Source of the DNA: Deltaproteobacteria bacterium
GTDB taxonomy: Bacteria > Desulfobacterota > GWC2-55-46
DNA length: 64,000 bases
Direction: 5' to 3'
NCBI GenBank assembly: GCA_016218105.1
Contig: JACRET010000002.1
Coordinates: 17,350 to 81,349, forward strand
Below are positions 31,506 to 39,033 of the stretch, piece after piece. The position numbers and the translations under genes were made by a program. A model generated the notes under the pieces. That model was not told the DNA's origin. It was given only the letters and a program-made list of their open reading frames with translations, and made no database searches. The first letter of the stretch is position 1. Each line of letters begins with the position of its first letter.

Positions 31506-31533
31506 CCCGGCCCGTTCGGGGACCGGGCCCTAC
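31506..31533. repeat. Solo GGCCCGTTC palindrome
   Basis: CCCGGCCCGTTCGG and GGACCGGGCCCTAC form an inverted repeat of the same family as at 1044, 28579, 28766 and 43491, in the orientation with CTAC to the right. Confidence 0.75.
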
Positions 31534-31587
31534 ACAGAAGAAGCCCCTGCCGTGTTAATTTCAAGTGGTGTAAAGAATGCGAGGAAA

Positions 31588-31630
31588 TAAAAAAAGCCCT
31601 TAAAGGCCGCAGTAGCGGCCTTTAAGGGCT
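31588..31630 (-). terminator. Intrinsic terminator of the NHL gene
   Basis: AGCCCTTAAAGGCCGC, loop, GCGGCCTTTAAGGGCT is a perfect 16-base stem with a four-base loop. Seven T follow on the minus strand, 15 bases past the NHL stop. It is the strongest terminator in the window and separates the NHL gene from the tetraheme promoter. Confidence 0.92.
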
Positions 31631-31644
31631 TGGCTTAGAAGGAG

Positions 31645-32685
31645 TTACTTTTTAATGGAGGCAGGCACAAGCCTCGACTTGGCCTTGTCCCCGATAAACT
31701 CGAATACCTCGACCCTGCGGTTCCAGGAGTCGACGACGTATATATAATCGTCTTTGTCAATCGAAAGGCCGGCAGGGAGTATCATCTGGCCCCTGTCGCT
31801 TCCGTAAGAAGCGAAGGCAAGGAGTATCTTGCCTTCCTCGTCAAATATTTGGATGTTATTGAAGGCCGCGTCCACTACATAGATATGCCCTTCGCTGTCC
31901 ACGCCGATGCCCTTGGGCCTGGCGAACATTCCGGGGGCGTCGCCGAACTGGCCGAAGGCCCTTATGAATTTGCCCTCGCTGTCGAATATCTGAACCCTTC
32001 CGTTCATGGTGTCGACGACATAAAGGTTGCCTTTGTTATCGACGGCTATATGGGATGGGAAGTTGAATTCGCCTTCTTCCTTGCCCCTCTTGCCTATCGT
32101 AGGCAGCTGCTTGAAGGTTTCGGTCTCAAATACCTTGATGTTGTGGGTATGCGTATCGGCGATATATACCTTTTTGCGCTCGCTGTCGGTGGCTATTCCG
32201 CTGGGCTGCTTGAAAGGCACGTCGGGGTTGAGATATGTTACGATCTTTCCTGTGCTGTCCAGAACAGTGACCTTGTCGGTCTGGGAATCAGAGACATATA
32301 TCTTGCCGCTTGTGTCCGTGGCGACCCCGATAGGCTTGTAGAACAGTTTTGCGCCCATGGCCGCAAGGCTTGTCCCGGTCATGTTCACCGTGTCAAAGAC
32401 AAAGACATCCGCGTTTGCGGTATCTGTCACGAATATCCTGCCTTTGGTATCGGCGTGGACCCCCATCGGTTTTTTGAGGGCCCCGCCGCCCTCGGCGCCA
32501 AGGAGTATGTCAACGGCCGCAGAGCCTTTTTTGAAGTCCGATCCGCCGCGGTAGTCTCTGATATATTTTATGCGCGGCTCATCCGGAGGTTCTGGCCAAA
32601 AAAGGTCTGGAAGCGGCGGCGCCGCGCAACCGTATATTATGACAGGCAAAGCGATCGTGAATAGAAGCTTAAAGATTCTTTTCAT
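31645..32685 (-). CDS. NHL-repeat beta-propeller lipoprotein
   Basis: This 346-residue protein has a lipoprotein-type signal (ALPVIIYGC, lipid Cys20) and then a complete NHL propeller from about residue 75. Repeats include KPMGVHADTKGRIFVTDTAN, KPIGVATDTSGKIYVSDSQ, QPSGIATDSERKKVYIADTH, FPSHIAVDNKGNLYVVDTMN, RPKGIGVDSEGHIYVVDAAF and LPAGLSIDKDDYIYVVDSWN, so six blades. Lipid-anchored six-bladed NHL proteins recur beside extracellular cytochrome genes in Geobacter-type bacteria, as I recall for the omcS region. That suggests a role in assembly or export. It ends in a very strong terminator. A conserved GPA- or enzyme-type site is not visible. Confidence 0.9.
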   Translation of the reverse strand: MKRIFKLLFTIALPVIIYGCAAPPLPDLFWPEPPDEPRIKYIRDYRGGSDFKKGSAAVDILLGAEGGGALKKPMGVHADTKGRIFVTDTANADVFVFDTVNMTGTSLAAMGAKLFYKPIGVATDTSGKIYVSDSQTDKVTVLDSTGKIVTYLNPDVPFKQPSGIATDSERKKVYIADTHTHNIKVFETETFKQLPTIGKRGKEEGEFNFPSHIAVDNKGNLYVVDTMNGRVQIFDSEGKFIRAFGQFGDAPGMFARPKGIGVDSEGHIYVVDAAFNNIQIFDEEGKILLAFASYGSDRGQMILPAGLSIDKDDYIYVVDSWNRRVEVFEFIGDKAKSRLVPASIKK

Positions 32686-32847
32686 ATCCGTCCCCTTGTG
32701 TTCCTTTCTCTGCGGGCCTCAGGGTTTTTAACCTTCCCCGTACAAGGCCCTTTGCCGGTACCCCTCATATCCCAAAAATATTACTATCCGCGTCATATAA
32801 AGTCAAGCGCTACATGGCGCGCTGTTATAAAGACGGCTGAAAGGGTA

Positions 32848-33471
32848 TTATTTGTAACTCTCCCTCTCGAGGGACTGGCCCTTCAGGACTATATGGCACC
32901 TGACGCAGTTCTCCCTCGGCCAGAACGTGAACGCGACCTTCCCGTGGCACCTGCCGCACCACTGTCCTTTGAATATCTCATCCATAGAGATAGGGTTCGC
33001 GCCTGCTTCAGGGATGAATATCTTCGGGTGGCAGTTGTTGCAGCTCAGCCAATAGGTATGTATGGAGTGTGGGAACATCACATTGGCCATCAGCGGGACT
33101 TTGGCCTCTATGAAGATATTCAGGTTAAGAGGGAGGTCGTCCTGCGCGGCAGGGTCGAGCGATCCCCTGGGGCTGATATATCCGTTGACGACGGCCGCCG
33201 TCCAGTTGACATTGCCGGAAGGGTCCTTGGGCAGGCCGTCCAGTGCCTTTATATCGGATGTGCCCTTTTTGATATGCGACCTTTTAGCGACCTCTTTATA
33301 GAACTTCTCGTAATAATCGTCTTCCTGGCCGAAATCGTCGTTTTTCTTCGGCAGATCGGCGTTGATGATATTATTAAGGTCTTCCTGGATACCGCACCCG
33401 GCGAGCACAATTACGGCAAAGACCATGAAAAACGTGGCGTAAAATGATTTTATTTTCAAGGAGGCCTTCAC
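32848..33471 (-). CDS. Triheme c7-like cytochrome lipoprotein
   Basis: This 207-residue protein has a lipoprotein signal (AVIVLAGC, Cys26), a charged N-terminal half without hemes, and a compact heme domain (about 130-195). The domain has CNNCH (144-148), CGRCH (172-176) and CVRCH (189-193). His135 and His138 (FPHSIHTYW) are likely distal ligands, as in the cytochrome c7/c3-type fold. It would pass electrons at the membrane surface toward the tetraheme proteins. The start is GTG 33471 or TTG 33459; the latter has GAAGG five bases upstream. It is the first gene of the minus-strand electron-transfer run. Confidence 0.88.
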   Translation of the reverse strand: MKASLKIKSFYATFFMVFAVIVLAGCGIQEDLNNIINADLPKKNDDFGQEDDYYEKFYKEVAKRSHIKKGTSDIKALDGLPKDPSGNVNWTAAVVNGYISPRGSLDPAAQDDLPLNLNIFIEAKVPLMANVMFPHSIHTYWLSCNNCHPKIFIPEAGANPISMDEIFKGQWCGRCHGKVAFTFWPRENCVRCHIVLKGQSLERESYK

Positions 33472-33631
33472 CGTTGCACCCGTTGGAGGAGATTAGCAGG
33501 TTATATTTTTTACACTTTACGACCTATAGTAATTTGTACTATAAGCTTCCAGTTATTGTCAAGGATTTAAATGCGGCATATCTCCTGAATAATGTTGACA
33601 ATTTTGTGATAAAAAGTTACTTATACTGCAA

Positions 33632-34828
33632 ATGTCCGAAGAAAAAACCATATGGTCTGTCGGCGGAGGCAAGGGAGGGGTTGGAAAAAGCATTGCGACC
33701 GCCAACATAGGGTGCGCGCTCGCCAAGCGGGGCAAAAAAGTAATACTTGTCGACGCGGACCTCGGCGGAGCGAACCTCCATACCTACTTCGGGATCAAGT
33801 ATCCCAGGCAGGGCCTCGATGATTTTTTAAAGGGGCGCGCGCCTACCCTCGATGAGACGGCTATCGACACGCCAGTTGAGAACTTAAGGCTCATAAGCGG
33901 GGCCGGGGAGTTCCTCGGTATCGCCAACCCGGCTTATGGTCAGAAACAGAAATTAATCTCCCACATAAGGCAATTGAAGGCGGACTACATACTCGTAGAC
34001 CTCGGTGCCGGGTCTACATTCAATATACTCGATTTTTTCGCCGTATCGAACGAGGGGATAGTAGTCCTCGTCCCTGAGCCGGCCGCCATTCAGAACGCTT
34101 ACATCTTCCTTAAAAGCTTCGTCTACAGGCGATTGTCCCGTCTTTTTTCCGGCAACGAACATATCTCCGGCATGATAAAGGATTCGACGGATTCAAAGAG
34201 CCAGAACTCGGCCAAGACCTTTTCCGACCTTTGCGAAAGGATCGCCTCAGAGGACAAGGAGGCCGCGAAGGAAGCGGTCACTGAAATAAAGAGCTTCAGG
34301 CCCAAACTCCTCCTGAACATGGCGGCGTCCAGGGACGATCTGAGGGTGGTAGACGCCTTCAAAAGCGCATCCAACACATTCTTGAGCCTTGAGACGGAGT
34401 TTCTGGGAGTCCTTTATTCAAGGCCCGCCATTAAGGCCGCCGCACGGAAGATGCGCCCGTTCATGCTAGATGAGGCCGCCATTGACGCGCACCGAGACAT
34501 GGACGGGATAATAACAAAACTCCTGGGCGCCGCCCCCCTTCAGGCGGAGGCGCATGAGGAAGGCGGAGAGCACGAGGTCTTCGGTTTTAATGACAACGTA
34601 AACCACTCGGGCGTCATTTATCACGTCCAAACCGAGGTGCAGGCTGGCGCGAACCCGTCGATCGAGACTATTATCTATCACGGCGGAAGGATATTCTTCT
34701 CGAAAAAATCCTTATGGCGCGAGATATCTAAGGATAACGGCAACCTTAACATAAAAGACTTCGCCACACGGCAGCACCGCGCGGCAATGGCCGCGATAAA
34801 GATGGACAAAATAACCTTACAGGGCTAG
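33632..34828 (+). CDS. MinD/FlhG-like P-loop ATPase with extra C-terminal domain
   Basis: This 398-residue protein has a deviant Walker A (GGGKGGVGKS, residues 10-19), ADLGGANLH and DYILVDLGAG, typical of the MinD/ParA/FlhG ATPases that position cell structures. An insertion of about 60 residues follows the Walker B region (ERIASEDKEAAKEAVTE). After residue about 310 comes a small domain with NHSGVIYHVQTE and ETIIYHGGRIFFSKKS. That domain also occurs alone in deltaproteobacteria and I cannot name a function for it. No flagellar or min genes are adjacent. The stop overlaps the start of the PilZ-type gene by one base, so the pair is translationally coupled. Confidence 0.88.
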   Translation: MSEEKTIWSVGGGKGGVGKSIATANIGCALAKRGKKVILVDADLGGANLHTYFGIKYPRQGLDDFLKGRAPTLDETAIDTPVENLRLISGAGEFLGIANPAYGQKQKLISHIRQLKADYILVDLGAGSTFNILDFFAVSNEGIVVLVPEPAAIQNAYIFLKSFVYRRLSRLFSGNEHISGMIKDSTDSKSQNSAKTFSDLCERIASEDKEAAKEAVTEIKSFRPKLLLNMAASRDDLRVVDAFKSASNTFLSLETEFLGVLYSRPAIKAAARKMRPFMLDEAAIDAHRDMDGIITKLLGAAPLQAEAHEEGGEHEVFGFNDNVNHSGVIYHVQTEVQAGANPSIETIIYHGGRIFFSKKSLWREISKDNGNLNIKDFATRQHRAAMAAIKMDKITLQG

Positions 34829-35535
34829 TGGAGATGAGAAATAAGGTTCTGCTGTTCGGTAGTTCAAGGGTATTTAAAGGCCAATTCAGAAAGACCGTGG
34901 AAGACTGCGGCTTCGACGCCTCTTCCGAAAAGGATAAGAAGGCGGCATGCGGAGATCTTGAAGACCTGTTTATCTTCGAGGTGAAGAAGAAAGGAGAGGC
35001 CAGGGCCCTCAAGGAGAGGAGATCGTCAAACCCGTTTTTCGTGTTTACCGCCATTGACTTGCAGGATGAATTGCCTGCACTTAAAGAGACCGGCCTTATG
35101 GGAGTGATCACTAAAGACACTTCTCCTGAAGATATCGCGTTCCACCTGAATAAGGCGCTTTTTTATAATAAGATGCTTAAAAGGAACCCCAGGGTGCCTG
35201 TAAATATACCCGTAGAGCTCAGGTTCCAATCGAAGACTATCAGGTCGAATGCCTCGCTCCTAAGCAGGGAGGGGATGTTTATAATCACCCTCAATCCGCT
35301 CCCGGTCAATGCCGCCTGCGAGCTCTGCTTCTCTCTGCCGGATATCGAAAAGAGGTTTTCCACCAAAGTAAAGGTGCTCTATAATATAGCCATCAACAAA
35401 GACCTGAATATAATCGCCAACCCCAGAGACCCTTTTAAAAGGCTTGTGGCCCACCCGGGCATGGCGGTGTTTTTTTCAGACCTCTCTGACGGGGATAAAG
35501 AGCTTATAGACGGCTATATCAGGACTTTAGAGTAG
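34828..35535 (+). CDS. PilZ-domain protein with receiver-like N-terminal region
   Basis: This 235-residue protein overlaps the MinD-like gene by one base (GTG start, with AGGG upstream). Residues 1-110 look like a degenerate receiver-type fold (KVLLFGSSRVFKG...). Residues about 118-235 form a PilZ domain: RNPRVPVNIPVELRF, then SLLSREGMFIITLNPLP and the closing strand GMAVFFSDLSDGDKELIDGYI (key residues shown). The usual c-di-GMP arginine motif is shortened (RNPR) and the D/NxSxxG motif is changed to SxxG, so binding of c-di-GMP is uncertain. Pairing with a MinD-like ATPase suggests a localisation switch. Confidence 0.85.
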   Translation: MEMRNKVLLFGSSRVFKGQFRKTVEDCGFDASSEKDKKAACGDLEDLFIFEVKKKGEARALKERRSSNPFFVFTAIDLQDELPALKETGLMGVITKDTSPEDIAFHLNKALFYNKMLKRNPRVPVNIPVELRFQSKTIRSNASLLSREGMFIITLNPLPVNAACELCFSLPDIEKRFSTKVKVLYNIAINKDLNIIANPRDPFKRLVAHPGMAVFFSDLSDGDKELIDGYIRTLE

Positions 35536-35582
35536 ACCTGGAGCCGCGGATCTTCGGATGTAATGTCCTTCCTCTTTGTATC

Positions 35583-36245
35583 TTATCCCTCATTGGTGAA
35601 CTCCCTTAAGATGTCCATGACTTCATCGTCTTCCACCTGTTTGAAATCCGCGTAGAGCTGGCTTACCGCGAAGAACAGATGCGGTATCACGGGGCAGACC
35701 ACCTCGGAGACCTCCGGCATGGCCTTGATGCGGTCTACGGAGTCCTGAGGCCCTCCCGGGACAGCCACTATGATCTTGCCCGCCCGCGACGCCGAGGCGG
35801 CCTGTATCGCTGAGATCATCGTCGCGCCCGTCGCGAGCCCGTCGTCAACGATGATCAGCGTCCTCCCCGCGAGAGGTACCTTCTTTTTCACCTTCCTGTA
35901 GAGCGCGAGCCGTTCATTTATCGCCGTAAGACGGGCCCTTTTTTCTCTTGTCAGATAATCCTCTTTTATGCGCAGCCCTCTTATGGCAAGCTCGTTCAAA
36001 TAGACCCTGCCGTCCTCTGCAATAGCGCCTATGGCAAGCTCCGGGTTATACGGCGCCCTGAGCTTTCCCGCTACCAGGACATCGAGCTCGCACTTAAGCT
36101 CTCTGGCTATTTCGGCGGCTACGACCACTCCGCCCCTTGGGAGCCCCAGGACGACGGGGCGCTCTCCCGAGTGTCTGGAAAGCCTTTCAGCCAAAGACCT
36201 GCCTGCCTCGGCTCTGTCGATATACGGGTCTGGGTTCTGACGCAT
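35583..36245 (-). CDS. Type I phosphoribosyltransferase-fold protein
   Basis: This 220-residue protein has the PRPP-binding signature VDDGLATGATM at 133-143 and the N-terminal GLPRGGVVVA loop. This matches the orphan phosphoribosyltransferase group seen alone or fused to dienelactone hydrolases. The residues needed for a specific base are not diagnostic, so the substrate is unknown. The NPELAIGAIAEDG segment is characteristic of this group. It stands alone on the minus strand between the PilZ gene and the PrpD-like operon. Confidence 0.85.
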   Translation of the reverse strand: MRQNPDPYIDRAEAGRSLAERLSRHSGERPVVLGLPRGGVVVAAEIARELKCELDVLVAGKLRAPYNPELAIGAIAEDGRVYLNELAIRGLRIKEDYLTREKRARLTAINERLALYRKVKKKVPLAGRTLIIVDDGLATGATMISAIQAASASRAGKIIVAVPGGPQDSVDRIKAMPEVSEVVCPVIPHLFFAVSQLYADFKQVEDDEVMDILREFTNEG

Positions 36246-36418
36246 TATGGGTAGTCCTTTCTTGAAATCTTAGCCCGTAAAAGGCTTTTGTCAAGAGAGC
36301 CTGTTTTTGAGATATAATTACCCAGGCGGCCTGTTTATGAATATTCTGATCTTATAAGTGACATGATCCCTTGCGTAATACGGCGGATAAGCTATAGTTA
36401 TCCCAAAGAAAAGGTTTA

Positions 36419-36541
36419 ATGAACGGTATCCGCAAATCCGCAGAGGCGAACGGCTGTGCTACTGGCGTGGACTATCTTAATAATATAAAGCACGAAAGGT
36501 TTAAAGCCGCGGGCGGTAGCCTGTTCGGGCTCGCCGCTTGA
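36419..36541 (+). CDS. Possible 40-residue leader peptide gene
   Basis: A short frame with AAAGG five bases before ATG encodes 40 residues (starting MNGIRKSAEANG, ending SLFGLAA). It stops eight bases before the ATG of the PrpD-like gene. I do not recognise the sequence. It could be a translated leader coupled to the downstream operon or a chance frame. The rest of the 303-base gap (36246-36418) shows no clear promoter or repeat. Confidence 0.3.
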   Translation: MNGIRKSAEANGCATGVDYLNNIKHERFKAAGGSLFGLAA

Positions 36542-36548
36542 TAAAGAG

Positions 36549-37913
36549 ATGGATAAAAAGACGATAGCTGAAAAGATGGCCGATTACGGCCAGGGGCTTA
36601 AGTTCGAACAACTCCCCGGCCCGGTAGTCCATGAGGTCAAGAGGCGCGTTATCGATTCGTTAGCTTGCGTCCTGGGCGCCTATGAGAGCCTTCCCGCAAA
36701 GATAGCGAGGGCCTCGGCTCCGTCTATTCAAAACGGATTGATATCGTCCGTTATCGGGGGCGGCGAAACCACGCCGGAGCATGCGGCCTTCGCTAACGGA
36801 GTGATGATACGGTATCTTGACTACAACGACACCTACCTTTCAAAAGAGCCGGCGCATCCGTCCGACAACATCGCCGCGGCTTTGGCCTCGGCCGAGGCCT
36901 TCGGGAAGAGCGGAGAGGAGTTCATAACAGCGGTCGCGGCCGCCTATGAAGTACAGTGCAGGCTTTGCGACGGGGCGTCGCTCCGCGCGCGCGGATGGGA
37001 CCATGTCACGTACGGCGCGTTCTCAAGCGCTCTGGCCGCTTCCATGCTGATGGGGCTTACCAGGGACCAGACTGTAAACGCGTTGGGTATCGCCGGTACC
37101 GGAGCGCCTGCCTTAAGGCAGACAAGGGCGGGGGAACTTTCCATGTGGAAAGGGTGCGCCTTCGCGCGCGCCGCGAAGGACGCCGTTTTCGCGGCCTTGC
37201 TGGCCAGGAACGGGATGACGGGGCCTGCGCCGGTATTTGAAGGCGAGTTCGGGTTTTTCAAGCTCGTATCCGGGCCTTTTGCAATCGCCCCGTTTGCCGC
37301 TGGCGACGGGCAGTTCAAGATACTCGATACTTACATAAAGTATTATCCGGCTGAATACCATGCGCAGAGCGCGATTGGCGCGGCGCTTGACCTTTATACG
37401 GAAATAGGGGACACGGATGAGATAGAATCGGTAACGATAAACACATTCAGGGCGGCTTATGAGATAATAGGCAGAGGAGACGAGAAGTGGAGGCCGAAGA
37501 CGAGAGAGACCGCCGACCACAGCCTCCCGTTTTGCGTGGCGGCCGCCTTGATGGACGGGAGCATTACGGCCTTTACCTTTTCAGAGCGGCTAAGCGATGA
37601 GCGGATATCAGGGCTGCTCGACAGGACAAAAGTAGTTGTCGACGACGATCTCGACAAGCTCTACCCGGAGGCGATGCCCAACAGGGTCGAGGTTGTCTTG
37701 AGATCCGGAAGGTACCTTGTAAAAGAGGTCATATATCCGAAAGGGCATCCTAAAAACCCGCTTTCAGACAGAGAGCTTGAGAAAAAATTCAAGTCCTTGA
37801 GCGAATGGTATTTCATGAATAAAGAGTCGGGAAGGGTGCTCGATGCGCTCTGGAATCTTGATAGTATTAAGGATATAAGGGAGCTTATGAAGCTCCTTGG
37901 AAGAGGGGATTGA
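36549..37913 (+). CDS. MmgE/PrpD family protein (2-methylcitrate dehydratase-like)
   Basis: This 454-residue protein has the MmgE/PrpD layout. The N-terminal helical part contains RRVIDSLACVLGA. ANGVMIRYLDYNDTYLSKEPAHPSDNIAAALA carries the conserved Asp/Asn/His cluster, and WDHVTYGAFSSALAASML and KYYPAEYHAQSAI follow. Family members dehydrate 2-methylcitrate or act on related polycarboxylic acids. A PrpB-like lyase directly follows, so the pair looks like part of propionyl-CoA (methylcitrate) catabolism. prpC is not in the window. Confidence 0.9.
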   Translation: MDKKTIAEKMADYGQGLKFEQLPGPVVHEVKRRVIDSLACVLGAYESLPAKIARASAPSIQNGLISSVIGGGETTPEHAAFANGVMIRYLDYNDTYLSKEPAHPSDNIAAALASAEAFGKSGEEFITAVAAAYEVQCRLCDGASLRARGWDHVTYGAFSSALAASMLMGLTRDQTVNALGIAGTGAPALRQTRAGELSMWKGCAFARAAKDAVFAALLARNGMTGPAPVFEGEFGFFKLVSGPFAIAPFAAGDGQFKILDTYIKYYPAEYHAQSAIGAALDLYTEIGDTDEIESVTINTFRAAYEIIGRGDEKWRPKTRETADHSLPFCVAAALMDGSITAFTFSERLSDERISGLLDRTKVVVDDDLDKLYPEAMPNRVEVVLRSGRYLVKEVIYPKGHPKNPLSDRELEKKFKSLSEWYFMNKESGRVLDALWNLDSIKDIRELMKLLGRGD

Positions 37914-37914
37914 A

Positions 37915-38739
37915 ATGCCGGGGCGGCTGAAGGGGCTTATAAAAGACAAAACAATCGCAGTACCCGGCGCTTTTGACGCGGTATCGGCCATGATGATCGA
38001 GAGGGCCGGTTTTCCCGCGCTCTATATATCAGGCGCAGGCCTCTCAAATTCAAGCGGCCTTCCGGATACCGGCTCACTCGGGCTCGATGAGGCCGCGAGA
38101 TTATCCTCTTATATTATCAGGTCCGTAAACATACCCGCCATAGTCGATTGCGATACCGGTTTTGGCGGCCCTGAAGCCGTAAAAGAGGCGGTAAGGGAAT
38201 TCGGCTCGCTCGGGGCCGAGGCTGTCCAGCTGGAAGACCAGCGTTTGCCGAAGCGCTGCGGCCACCTGCCCGGCAAAGAGTTGATATCTGCCGATGAGTT
38301 CGCCGAAAAAATTGCCGCGGCGGCCTCCTCGCGCAGGGACAAGACATTCCTTATTATAGCGAGGACGGACGGCGCGGCGGTAGAAGGGCTGGGCGGAGCC
38401 ATAGACAGGGCCAGGAAGTATCTTGACGCGGGCGCGGACATCATCTTTCCGGAGGCCCTCACGTCGAGAGAGGATTTCATGGCGTTTTCGCGCGAGATAC
38501 GCGCCCCGTTGATAGCCAACATGACCGAGTTCGGCAAGACGCCTTACCTGAGCGTTGATGACTTCAGTGAGATGGGTTATTCAATGGTGCTCTTTCCCAT
38601 GACCATCTTCAGGGTCGCGATGAAGGCGATCGGTTCGGCGTTAACCGAGTTGAGGGAGAAAGGCACGCAGAAAGGCTTGCTTGATAAGATGCAGACCAGA
38701 AAGGAGCTCTACGGCCTCCTTGGATACAAAGGGTTTTGA
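37915..38739 (+). CDS. Isocitrate lyase/PEP mutase family, methylisocitrate lyase-like
   Basis: This 274-residue protein has the family core: DCDTGFGG (78-85, metal-binding Asp), QLEDQ (105-109) and KRCGH (113-117) with the catalytic Cys. That is the pattern of 2-methylisocitrate lyase, which yields pyruvate and succinate. The C-terminal part (FGKTPYLSVDDFSEMGYSMVLFP) also agrees. The start is ATG 37915 with AGAGGGG six bases upstream; it follows the PrpD-like stop by one base. Carboxyphosphoenolpyruvate mutase-type activity cannot be excluded. Confidence 0.9.
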   Translation: MPGRLKGLIKDKTIAVPGAFDAVSAMMIERAGFPALYISGAGLSNSSGLPDTGSLGLDEAARLSSYIIRSVNIPAIVDCDTGFGGPEAVKEAVREFGSLGAEAVQLEDQRLPKRCGHLPGKELISADEFAEKIAAAASSRRDKTFLIIARTDGAAVEGLGGAIDRARKYLDAGADIIFPEALTSREDFMAFSREIRAPLIANMTEFGKTPYLSVDDFSEMGYSMVLFPMTIFRVAMKAIGSALTELREKGTQKGLLDKMQTRKELYGLLGYKGF

Positions 38740-38762
38740 TAAAACAGCGGGCAGAGTTGGCG

Positions 38763-38954
38763 ATGGAAAGAATAGACTGCTTTAAATGCAAACACTACTA
38801 TGTCACATGGGACGAGTATTTTCCGAGGGGCTGCAAGGCATTGAGTTTCAAGAGCCGCGAGATGCCCTCCGGGGTCGTATATAATTCGTCCGGGCTCGAA
38901 TGCCAGAGGTTCGAGCCGAAGGTGAAAGACCCGAATCAGAGATGGAAGAAGTAG
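38763..38954 (+). CDS. Conserved small cysteine-rich protein
   Basis: This 63-residue protein has five cysteines, one pair as CFKCKHYYVTWDE and others in RGCKAL and LECQRFEP, which suggests a small metal site. Similar short proteins occur in many anaerobes and have no assigned function. An in-frame TTG at 38736 overlaps the lyase stop, but the ATG at 38763 begins right before the conserved MERIDCFKC segment. It lies between the PrpB-like gene and tldD. Confidence 0.7.
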   Translation: MERIDCFKCKHYYVTWDEYFPRGCKALSFKSREMPSGVVYNSSGLECQRFEPKVKDPNQRWKK

Positions 38955-39033
38955 CTGGACGCCTTCGCGCAAATCTTGACCTCCAATATGCCTGTTGTTA
39001 TACTCTGCTGATCCCGATTCCAAAAGGAGAGAT

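Noticed and set aside
31849..32664. 271-residue open frame opposite the NHL gene
   Set aside because: The minus strand encodes a complete NHL propeller with lipoprotein signal; the plus-strand frame has no recognisable motif.
32698..33447. 249-residue open frame opposite the c7-like cytochrome
   Set aside because: It runs over a gene with three CxxCH sites on the other strand and shows no domain.
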